A DNA stretch of 40,255 nt, from NCBI RefSeq assembly GCF_002377905.1, contig NZ_DFQS01000013.1:1-40255 (forward strand), given 5' to 3'. Source of the stretch: Psychrobacter sp. UBA3483. Lineage in GTDB: Bacteria > Pseudomonadota > Gammaproteobacteria > Pseudomonadales > Moraxellaceae. Position numbers and translations under genes: made by a program. Shown here piece after piece: positions 1 through 7,162 of the stretch. The notes beneath the pieces were generated by a model. The model did not search any database. It had not been told where the DNA came from and was given only the letters and a program-made list of their open reading frames with translations. Positions within the stretch are counted from its first letter, which is position 1. Every line of letters starts with the position of its first letter.

Positions 1-5
1 GCCAT
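1..5 (-). CDS. tuf: Probable start of tuf (elongation factor Tu), cut by window edge
   Basis: Only five coding bases (ATGGC on the minus strand) are visible, so the product is inferred from context. A strong Shine-Dalgarno sequence (GAGGAAA) sits six bases upstream of the ATG. Four tRNA genes in the order Thr(UGU), Tyr, Gly(UCC), Thr(GGU) lie upstream on the same strand. This is the thrU-tyrU-glyT-thrT-tufB arrangement known from E. coli and many gammaproteobacteria, and ATGGC fits the usual EF-Tu start Met-Ala. Sequence left of the window is needed for proof. Confidence 0.6.
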
Positions 6-466
6 GGGTATTTCCTCTTTATTGATGAATCTTTAACAATCAAAGATCGGTAAATAGCTGTTTGACGGTTCATGATGCATAAAAACCATCAAACCGTTGA
101 CGCTATGGTTTAACTACTAAAATGAATGTATCAAAGATGCTTACTAGCCTACTGACTAATCACATCTTTATATAGGGGTATTATACTTGTTTTTCAATCG
201 CTTGCATATTGTGCCATCTGCTAGCACATCTCAACAAAACAGTTTTTTTCTAAATATGACTAACAAATAGATTTATAAACCTACTGACAGCACTAAAAGG
301 CAACACCTTAGTGTCACCTTTAAATGATTAACTGCCACACTCTATTTATAATTTTCAATATTTTATAATTCGATATTGCTACAATATTTTGTAAAATATA
401 ATGTCTTGTCAAAATATGATGCTTTATCAAAATAGTAAAGCATATATACAAGGCTTGGAAAATAAA
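6..466. other. Spacer between tRNA-Thr(GGU) and the putative tuf gene
   Basis: About 460 AT-rich bases with no credible gene. On the minus strand I see a perfect -35 box TTGACA (407-412) followed at 17 bases by the weak hexamer AAATAT (384-389), and a TATAAT hexamer at 180-185 without a good -35. Either could be a separate promoter for tuf. A perfect inverted repeat ATGCTTTA/TAAAGCAT (419-426 and 436-443) lies 24 bases past the tRNA 3' end. It lacks a clean T-run, so it may be a processing or weak termination hairpin. Confidence 0.4.
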
Positions 467-541
<75 letters not shown>

Positions 542-655
542 GTACTTTTAAAAACTACAGTAGCCAACCTACCGGTTGTACTAAAAAAAATATCACGATA
601 CAGCAATAATAACTGACTGTCGTGATGTTTGATAGTTGCTGCGATGGTGCATATA

Positions 656-729
656 TGGAGCGGGTGGCGGGAATCGAACCCGCGTCATTAGCTTGGAAGG
701 CTAAGGTGTTACCATTATACCACACCCGC
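656..729 (-). tRNA. tRNA-Gly (anticodon UCC)
   Basis: A 74-base cloverleaf with acceptor stem GCGGGTG/CACCCGC, anticodon arm TTAGC-CTTCCAA-GCTAA (anticodon TCC), T arm GCGGG-TTCGATT-CCCGC and encoded CCA. It reads GGA/GGG glycine codons. It occupies the glyT position in the conserved cluster. Confidence 0.96.
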
Positions 730-814
730 ATTTACTCTTATATTATTTGACTCGAATAGCGAGTCGTGCAAGATAAAGAGTATGCTTGGCGCTAGGACAA
801 ACTTAGAACAAATA

Positions 815-898
815 TGGTGGTGGGAGAAGGATTCGAACCTTCGAAGCTTTCGCGACAGATTTACAGTCTGTTGGGTTTGACCGCTCCCCAATCCCACC
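815..898 (-). tRNA. tRNA-Tyr (anticodon GUA)
   Basis: An 84-base class II tRNA with the long variable arm expected of bacterial tyrosine tRNAs. The acceptor stem is GGTGGGA/TCCCACC, the anticodon loop CTGTAAA contains GTA, and CCA is encoded at 815-817. It is the tyrU equivalent in the cluster. Confidence 0.96.
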
Positions 899-962
899 TA
901 GATTGCTTGTTATAAATTACCTTAATTTAAGGCAAATTCATAAAAAGCGACTTTGAAAGAGA

Positions 963-1038
<76 letters not shown>

Positions 1039-1060
1039 TTGTTCTCTCAAAGTGGTGGCT

Positions 1061-1088
1061 ATTCTATCAAATATTTTGCTAGACGCAA
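1061..1088 (-). promoter_or_regulatory. Candidate promoter of the tRNA operon
   Basis: On the minus strand a -35-like TTGCGT (1083-1088) is separated by 16 bases from a -10-like TAGAAT (1061-1066). Transcription would start about 16 bases before the first tRNA. The bases after the -10 (AGCCACC) are GC-rich, as is common for stable-RNA promoters. A perfect TTGACA lies further upstream (1128-1133) but has no good partner. Confidence 0.6.
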
Positions 1089-1219
1089 GCCCTTTTTTAG
1101 TTTTTTTAGCATTATTTTAACAAAACCTGTCAAGCACTTGATTATATTGCTATTTTTTCTGGCGTGAAATTACAGCTTTTTCCACAGTACAATAAATGAG
1201 ACATCATCCAAAGCATAAA

Positions 1220-1274
1220 CTGCCCGCCTTTATTGAATAATTTCATCAAACTCATAGCTTTGATAAGCGGGCAG
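1220..1274 (-). terminator. Possible terminator of the FHA gene
   Basis: CTGCCCGC (1220-1227) and GCGGGCAG (1267-1274) form a perfect 8-bp GC-rich stem. The long loop holds a second small hairpin (ATCAAA/TTTGAT). On the minus strand it lies 45 bases past the FHA stop codon and is followed by TTTATGCTTT, a poor T-run, so termination efficiency is uncertain. Confidence 0.45.
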
Positions 1275-1318
1275 CTGCTTTATTTAAGAATGCCATTAAA
1301 TTTATAAAGATAAATGTC

Positions 1319-2341
1319 TTACATACTGCCTTTATTAAACAACCATAGCGCGAGGCCAATAATTAAAACAGCGATAAAGACCCATATAAACCAGCCGCCG
1401 CTCGGTTTTTTCTCGGCTTGTCCTGCATTGGCAGGATTATTAAGCGCCTGATCCATGGCATTATTACCTGTAGTACCAAGGTCGCGCGGCTGACCTAGAT
1501 TCGCTGTGCCGGAAAACTGGGCGGTAGCTGCTTGCTTAGCGCGTAGGACATCGGGATCCGCTTCCTCTTGTAAGGTTGTCGTCGTGGTCTTATCATGCGC
1601 TGCCGCATCTGTGTCATATTGAGCTTGACGAACCGCGCTCGGTGCTGGTTCATCGACAACTGGTGTGCTAGTTGAAGTTGATGGTTCATTATTATCAGCT
1701 ACTGACAATACCTCATCGATTCCAGTTTCTTTGATGACTGGCTCTTTGGCAATAGGTTCGTTACTTGCCGACTCTTTAATTACAGGCTCTGCAGCAACAG
1801 TTTCTTTAACGATGGGTTCTTGAACACTAGTTTCTTTAATAGCAGGCTCTTTATCGGCTGCTTCATGAACGACTGGCGCTACAACGACAGGTTCAGCGGC
1901 TGCAGGTGTTGATTCTGCAGCCGTATCAGCATTTGAGTTTAACACTGGCGTATCTGCTATCACTGGAGCAGCGTGTTCATTATCCAAGCTCGCAGCCACT
2001 GGGGCACTTACCTGAAAATTAAAACTTGCAAAACCTAGCGTATCATTGGCATCAAGACGTTTAGATTTATTGGCTTCAATCCGCTGCTCATTGATAAAGG
2101 TGCCATTCGATGACTCTAAGTCTTTGACGTATAGCTCACCATTTAATACGCTCAATACCGCGTGATTGCGCGACACTTGCTTGCTGCCAAGTACCACATC
2201 ATTATCGCTACCGCGTCCTACGGACAGACTATCACTGACTGTCAAGGTCAGATCGCCTAACGCTTCGGTTAGGGCATTAAGTTGCCAAGTTGTACCTTCT
2301 GTTGTCACTGGCGTATGGGCATTTTCTGTATGGTTTGTCAT
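1319..2341 (-). CDS. FHA-domain protein with a C-terminal membrane anchor
   Basis: A 340-residue protein with a good ribosome-binding site (AAGGAGTG, 7 bases before ATG). Residues ~19-110 form a forkhead-associated domain, a phosphothreonine-binding module. The signature residues are present: GR at 42-43, SRNH at 57-60 and SSNGT at 77-81. A long Ala/Pro/Glu/Val/Thr-rich linker follows (~115-290), containing degenerate ten-residue units of the type EPxxKET/S around 160-210. The C-terminus is a single hydrophobic helix ending in NKGSM, with almost no residues beyond it. I infer an inner-membrane tail-anchored protein whose FHA domain faces the cytoplasm on a flexible stalk. No Ser/Thr kinase, phosphatase or type VI secretion gene lies nearby, so its phosphorylated partner is unknown. 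Confidence 0.88.
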   Translation of the reverse strand: MTNHTENAHTPVTTEGTTWQLNALTEALGDLTLTVSDSLSVGRGSDNDVVLGSKQVSRNHAVLSVLNGELYVKDLESSNGTFINEQRIEANKSKRLDANDTLGFASFNFQVSAPVAASLDNEHAAPVIADTPVLNSNADTAAESTPAAAEPVVVAPVVHEAADKEPAIKETSVQEPIVKETVAAEPVIKESASNEPIAKEPVIKETGIDEVLSVADNNEPSTSTSTPVVDEPAPSAVRQAQYDTDAAAHDKTTTTTLQEEADPDVLRAKQAATAQFSGTANLGQPRDLGTTGNNAMDQALNNPANAGQAEKKPSGGWFIWVFIAVLIIGLALWLFNKGSM

Positions 2342-2421
2342 GTTATCACTCCTTATTTTTTAAATATCCAATAGTCTTTATTAAAAGCTGAGTTTAGTAC
2401 TTTGTTGAATTTATGAAATTA

Positions 2422-3276
2422 TTATTTAGCTATAAATCGAGGTTTGATGATACCGTTAAGCTTACTATAAGGAATACTCAGTACCGGCATGCCATAAGCA
2501 TAGGGACTAATAGCATAATGCTGGTAACGAATATCAATCCCTTTATCGGTCAGCGTTACGTTATCACTTAAGGTAAATGGCCAGTTTTTCTCATAGCTTG
2601 CCGAATCTTCATCGACCGTTTTCACCCAGTCTTTATAAGCATAATAAGCTAAAGCTTTAAAACGAGATTTTTTATTAGGCTGCAGCATATCTGCCAATTG
2701 GATTTGTTTTTTGGTTTGTTGATCAAATATCAGATACTCGCTATATGGCATGCCATGAGCGCCGCCGGTAAAGACATAGGAGTTTATTTCAAATAATTCA
2801 AAATCATTCACATGACCCAAGTATTCGGGTGTCACCATTAAGCTATAAACAAAAATACTGTCTTTGGGTAAATCAGCGAACTGCGCGCTGACAAAACCGT
2901 CAATAGCAGCTTTGATTTCTGCTGGACTGCTGGTCTTAGTGATGGGCGCGGACGCAGTTGGTTTACTATTGACGACCAAATGATTGATACGCGCATTGGT
3001 CAGCGTATTTATCCAAGGATGATTGGTCTTGAGATATTTAACCTCAATCTCTGGGCAATTATCACGCGCCGTACATTTTTCTGCTATTTTTTTAGGCAAC
3101 TCATAATCCAAATACTCGCTATGACTAATCAAGCTACCCGCCTGCGCTGATAGGCTTAAGACGCCAAGCAGCAAACCACTACTTAGCACCGTAACCAAAC
3201 GCCGCACACTGCGCTGAGATGGGAATGGTTGAGTGAATGTTGAGTTATTATAATGAATGTGAGCTGCAGATTTCAT
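2422..3276 (-). CDS. Exported DUF3298-type (RsiV/PdaC-like) protein
   Basis: I start it at the ATG at 3276 (284 residues), four bases after AGAGG; an in-frame TTG at 3297 would add seven residues. A basic segment and hydrophobic stretch (~24-46) ending in SAQAG look like a signal peptide, with an unusually long N-region. The C-terminal half carries the DUF3298 pattern: YVFTGGAHGMPYSEYLIFD, then an ion-free Q/K-rich strand and LADML. Related proteins include the extracellular part of anti-sigma factor RsiV and peptidoglycan deacetylase-associated domains, but no enzyme motif is visible. It lies 80 bases upstream of the FHA gene on the same strand and may be co-transcribed. A periplasmic envelope role is inferred only. 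Confidence 0.75.
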   Translation of the reverse strand: MKSAAHIHYNNSTFTQPFPSQRSVRRLVTVLSSGLLLGVLSLSAQAGSLISHSEYLDYELPKKIAEKCTARDNCPEIEVKYLKTNHPWINTLTNARINHLVVNSKPTASAPITKTSSPAEIKAAIDGFVSAQFADLPKDSIFVYSLMVTPEYLGHVNDFELFEINSYVFTGGAHGMPYSEYLIFDQQTKKQIQLADMLQPNKKSRFKALAYYAYKDWVKTVDEDSASYEKNWPFTLSDNVTLTDKGIDIRYQHYAISPYAYGMPVLSIPYSKLNGIIKPRFIAK

Positions 3277-3420
3277 ATAGCCTCTTTCACGTACCAATAA
3301 GGTTTATTGATATTCTACCGTAACTACTGCGCCGTATTGTAGGTGCACTGTTTGTGTTTTTGAGTACTTAATGCGCTCGTGACAGCTCATATTTGACTGC
3401 AACAAAAATTTTTATAATAA

Positions 3421-3444
3421 AAAAGACACGATAGCGTGTCTTTT
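3421..3444 (-). terminator. Terminator of prfC
   Basis: AAAAGACACG-ATAG-CGTGTCTTTT is a perfect 10-bp stem with a 4-base loop, 32 bases past the prfC stop on the minus strand. The T-run continues into TTATTATAAA. This is a canonical intrinsic terminator. Confidence 0.88.
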
Positions 3445-3475
3445 AAAAGTAAGCATAAAGATTAACAAGCTAACT

Positions 3476-5071
3476 TTAATGCTCGCGCGTATTGCTAAAA
3501 GTAATCTCAGGATAGCGGTCTTGCATCAGCTGCAAGTTCACCCGAGATGGCGCAAGATAAGTCAAATAACCGCCACCATCTATTGATAATTGGTCATGGG
3601 CTTTTTTCTTAAACTTCGCCAGTGCCACTTCATCATCACAATGAATCCAGCGTACGGTCGCAATCGATACCGGCTCAAAGATACATTGCACTTTGTATTC
3701 TTCTTTTAGACGATGCGCGACCACTTCAAACTGTAGGACACCGACTGCGCCCAAGATTAAATCGTTATTAATCTGCGGCATAAAGACCTGCGTTGCGCCC
3801 TCTTCGCTTAACTGCTGTAAACCTTTTTGCAGCGCTTTTGATTTAAGCGGGTCTTTTAGCACCACACGGCGGAACAATTCAGGAGCAAAGTGCGGAATGC
3901 CGGTAAAGTTTAATTCTTCGCCTTCGGTAAAGCTGTCGCCAATAGAAATCGTGCCGTGGTTGTGCAAGCCAATGATATCACCCGGGTAGGCTTCTTCTAA
4001 CGCTTCACGGTCGCCTGCTAAAAAGGTCAGCGCATCGGCGATACGCACGTCTTTACCCAAGCGCACGTGCTTCATTTTCATGCCTTTTTCGTACTTGCCA
4101 GAGCACACGCGTAAGAAGGCAATACGGTCACGGTGACGCGGATCCATATTGGCCTGAATCTTAAACACAAAACCGCTAAACTCGGTTTCGGTTGCGGCCA
4201 CTTCGCGCTCATTGGTCGGATGCGATTTTGGCGGCGGTGCATATTTAATTAACGTATCAAGTACCATATTAACGCCAAAGTTACCCAGCGCCGTACCGAA
4301 CAATACAGGGGTCATCTCACCTTTTAAAAACGCATCAACCTCAAAGTCTTCGAGCGCCATTTGTACCAGCTCAAGCGACTCCTCAAAAGAGTCAAACATC
4401 AGCTTACCCAAACGCTCACGGATATCAGCATAATCATAACCTTCGCGCGTTTCAGAGACCGTCATCTCACCACCATGACCCTTTTCATATAGGTAAGTTT
4501 TGTTTTCGGTTAAATGATAGACACCAACGAAATCTTGCCCCATACCAATCGGCCACGTGACCGGAATACATTTAATCTTTAATACTGCTTCGATTTCGCT
4601 GAGTAGCTCAAGCGGCTCACGAATCTGACGGTCAAGTTTATTGACGAATGAGATGATAGGCGTATCACGCATCCGGCAAACTTCCATCAGCTTGATGGTC
4701 CGCTCTTCGACACCTTTTGCGCCATCGACCATCATTAGCGCACTGTCTACCGCGGTCAGAGTACGATAAGTATCTTCACTAAAGTCGGCGTGACCCGGGG
4801 TGTCTAGCAGGTTGACCATATGGTCTTTATAAGGAAACTGCATGACCGAGGTGGTGATAGAGATACCACGCTCCTGCTCCATACTCATCCAATCCGATGT
4901 CGCATGGCGGTCAGTTTTGCGGCCTTTTACTTCACCAACCACCTGAATCGCCTGCCCCCATAGCAGCAGCTTTTCGGTCATGGTGGTCTTACCCGCATCG
5001 GGATGCGAGATAATGGCGAAGGTGCGGCGTTTGGCGACTTCTTTGCTTAATTTCTTTGGATCTACGCTCAT
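3476..5071 (-). CDS. prfC: Peptide chain release factor 3
   Basis: A 531-residue GTPase, close to the 529 residues of E. coli RF3. The G domain shows G1 HPDAGKTT (23-30), switch region RGISITTS (68-75), G3 DTPGH (90-94) and G4 NKLD (144-147). Domain II and the RF3 C-terminal domain follow (GVLQFEVVAHRLKEEY and the CDD-rich tail). RF3 uses GTP to recycle RF1/RF2 from the ribosome after peptide release and contributes to quality control. The ribosome-binding site is weak (GAAG about 9 bases upstream). It appears monocistronic, bounded by its own terminator and by that of the upstream lipoprotein gene. Confidence 0.97.
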   Translation of the reverse strand: MSVDPKKLSKEVAKRRTFAIISHPDAGKTTMTEKLLLWGQAIQVVGEVKGRKTDRHATSDWMSMEQERGISITTSVMQFPYKDHMVNLLDTPGHADFSEDTYRTLTAVDSALMMVDGAKGVEERTIKLMEVCRMRDTPIISFVNKLDRQIREPLELLSEIEAVLKIKCIPVTWPIGMGQDFVGVYHLTENKTYLYEKGHGGEMTVSETREGYDYADIRERLGKLMFDSFEESLELVQMALEDFEVDAFLKGEMTPVLFGTALGNFGVNMVLDTLIKYAPPPKSHPTNEREVAATETEFSGFVFKIQANMDPRHRDRIAFLRVCSGKYEKGMKMKHVRLGKDVRIADALTFLAGDREALEEAYPGDIIGLHNHGTISIGDSFTEGEELNFTGIPHFAPELFRRVVLKDPLKSKALQKGLQQLSEEGATQVFMPQINNDLILGAVGVLQFEVVAHRLKEEYKVQCIFEPVSIATVRWIHCDDEVALAKFKKKAHDQLSIDGGGYLTYLAPSRVNLQLMQDRYPEITFSNTREH

Positions 5072-5177
5072 AATTTCGGCTTCAACGGTTGTGTGATTTA
5101 GAAATCACTCTAAACAAATAAGATAAATAATGGGCGTATTGTAGCGGATTTAGCGTTTGGTTGCAGAATTAGCGCAT

Positions 5178-5211
5178 AAAAAAACACTCTCTATTAACTA
5201 AGTAGAGAGTG
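5178..5211 (-). terminator. Terminator of the lipoprotein gene
   Basis: CACTCTCTA (5185-5193) pairs perfectly with TAGAGAGTG (5203-5211) across a 9-base loop. On the minus strand the stem is followed by seven T's. It lies about 50 bases past the stop codon at 5261. Confidence 0.9.
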
Positions 5212-5260
5212 CAGATATTTTTAAATTTCAAAAAATTTTAAGCGTTAGGCGCTCTTCGCT

Positions 5261-6178
5261 TTAATAGTAGCGCTTGATTTTATCTTCTAAAAAGTCAGCG
5301 GCGACATCATTGACTATCGTGCAATCGACCAAACCGCGAAAGCTGTTGGTATTTGGATTGCTACTACCTTTGGCCACATAATCCGCTTCGTAGATATCTT
5401 TACTATATTCAACCCCGTTATACTGATAAGCCGGTTGCTCTTTATATTCAAAAAACATCACTTGCGCCGCTTTTTGCTTGTTATTGATGCCAACCCCAAA
5501 CCTTGAGGTACTATAATCTCTATCATCTTTAAAACGTGCTTCAGCCGCTTCAACCCATTTATCAAGCGACGAGTATCCTGTTTTGTCTTTTTCGTTAAAG
5601 GCTAAAAATGAGCGTTCACTGCTGACAACGGGGATATAGCAAACCGAGCCAGCTGGAAACGCTAAATTGGTTGGCAGCTTAGCATAGTGATTTAAGGCCG
5701 TCATAATGCCGCGACTGTCGCTTAACGTAACGCCTGCATTATAGCTATCTGCTTTCACACCTGATAAATCTAAGGTTTTATAAGTGGTTTGATAATTGAA
5801 TTTATTATTGCTGTTTTTTTCATAAATAGGTCGTTTGACCGTGCGCCCATTGACTTCAATATCTTTGTTTTCCAGTCGTCCTTCAAACTTATCGGCTAGT
5901 ACCGTTCTGTCTAAAGTATTTAGACTTTGGTTGCTGTAGTTATTGACGAGATTTCTGGTTTTAATCTCATAATTACCGGTACGGTAGGTTTCCTCGATGC
6001 GCGCAATCGCAGTCGCGTTGGCTTTGCTGTCATAACTATCGGCAAATCTGCTTAGCGTAATATTATTGCTACTACCTACGCCAAAAAATACGTCCTCTTC
6101 TTCGCAGCCAACGAGCGTAAGGGCAAGTAAAGAGACCATAGTTGGTATCACAATCCATTTATTCAGCGAGGCATTCAT
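5261..6178 (-). CDS. Unknown lipoprotein, 305 residues
   Basis: The N-terminus is a lipoprotein signal: a short Lys-containing start, a hydrophobic stretch, and lipobox LVGC with the acylated Cys at residue 25. The acidic EEED directly after the Cys, with Glu at +2, does not match the Asp+2 inner-membrane retention rule, so outer-membrane sorting is plausible. The rest is polar and Asn/Ser/Tyr-rich, with two further cysteines (in GSVCYIP and LVDCTIV) that could form a disulfide. I recognise no enzyme family. The gene has an AAGGA site 10 bases before ATG and its own terminator, so it is probably transcribed alone. Confidence 0.75.
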   Translation of the reverse strand: MNASLNKWIVIPTMVSLLALTLVGCEEEDVFFGVGSSNNITLSRFADSYDSKANATAIARIEETYRTGNYEIKTRNLVNNYSNQSLNTLDRTVLADKFEGRLENKDIEVNGRTVKRPIYEKNSNNKFNYQTTYKTLDLSGVKADSYNAGVTLSDSRGIMTALNHYAKLPTNLAFPAGSVCYIPVVSSERSFLAFNEKDKTGYSSLDKWVEAAEARFKDDRDYSTSRFGVGINNKQKAAQVMFFEYKEQPAYQYNGVEYSKDIYEADYVAKGSSNPNTNSFRGLVDCTIVNDVAADFLEDKIKRYY

Positions 6179-6501
6179 TAAACAATGTCCTTATGGTTAG
6201 GCGCTTTCTATCTACTTTGGCTACTATAATATGTTAGTAAAATACTTTTTGTGATTAGTTTACATTAATAGTATCCTTATTTATATATCAAAATTCTGCT
6301 ATTGTTGTTTGGGAGCGTATTGATTAAATATTTTAGCAAGTTACCATTTCTAAACTTGCGCGATACGTTCAGCATCAGCCACTATGGTAGTGTAAGGGTT
6401 TGCTATGTAAGATTGCTTCTGTGCAAGGTCGTATAGTAAGCGTCTAATCAGCATAGTAAATAGGTCATTTAATTATAAAAACCAACAACAAAGGATGTGT
6501 T
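6179..6501. other. Divergent spacer between the lipoprotein gene and ohr
   Basis: This 323-base region must hold promoters for both flanking genes. AT-rich hexamers such as TATTAT and TATAGT near 6225-6235 (minus strand) and TATAAA near 6475 (plus strand) are possible -10 boxes, but none has a convincing -35. I saw no inverted repeat that could be confidently called an OhrR operator. Confidence 0.4.
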
Positions 6502-6915
6502 ATGAAAACTCTATATTCTACTAAAGGTACGGTGACTGGCGGTCGTACTGGTAATGCCAGCCTACAAGACAGTGATTTGACTATTAATATGGTCGCACCA
6601 GGTTCTGGTAAAGACGGTAACAATCCAGAGCAGTTATTTGCCATGGGTTATGCCGCTTGCTTTGATGGCGCACTTGCGGCGGTCAAAGGCGAAGAAAAGG
6701 CAAAATTTGATTCAACTACTGAAGTATCAGTAGATTTAATGAAAGGCGAAGGATTAGACTTTAAATTGGCGGTGAAAATTCACGTAATTGGTGAAAATAC
6801 AGAACTATCAGCTGACGAATTTCAAAAACTGGTCGAAAAAGCCAATAAAGTTTGCCCATATTCGAAAGCCACACACGGCAATATCGATAGTGAAGTGACG
6901 TCAGAAGTAAAATAA
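6502..6915 (+). CDS. ohr: Organic hydroperoxide resistance protein
   Basis: A 137-residue OsmC/Ohr-family protein. It shows the Ohr hallmarks: Arg15 in GGRTG, the reactive cysteine Cys53 in GYAACF, and the second cysteine Cys118 in KVCPYSKAT. In known Ohr enzymes these two cysteines and the arginine reduce organic (lipid) hydroperoxides using dihydrolipoamide-containing proteins as electron donor. It is cytoplasmic. AAGGA lies about 8 bases before ATG. No OhrR-type MarR regulator is adjacent, unlike many ohr loci, so its regulator must be elsewhere or different. Confidence 0.95.
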   Translation: MKTLYSTKGTVTGGRTGNASLQDSDLTINMVAPGSGKDGNNPEQLFAMGYAACFDGALAAVKGEEKAKFDSTTEVSVDLMKGEGLDFKLAVKIHVIGENTELSADEFQKLVEKANKVCPYSKATHGNIDSEVTSEVK

Positions 6916-6959
6916 CCCCTAAAAATAAAAAGGTTAGTGATTCAAAAGTAGCCTAATAA

Positions 6960-6988
6960 AAGAACTCAGCTGGTCTGGGTTCTTTTTT
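6960..6988 (+). terminator. Terminator of ohr
   Basis: AAGAACTCAG-CTGGT-CTGGGTTCTT is a 10-bp stem with one G-T pair, followed by TTTT, 45 bases after the ohr stop codon. Confidence 0.88.
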
Positions 6989-7162
6989 ATTGGCTGGTAT
7001 TTAGGTTCTTAACTGCTCGTTTTTTACCAACCATTTATTAGTTCGCCATCTATTCGGCAAGAAGGTATTTTATCGTTATAATGAAGGTATCTTTTTATCC
7101 AATTTTTCAATCAATATCTATTTTACCCAATACTTGCTGCCCAATTTGATAAGTGAATTTCC

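Noticed and set aside
6502..6915. OsmC rather than Ohr
   Set aside because: The GGRTG and GYAACF/KVCPYSKAT patterns and the length match the Ohr subgroup.
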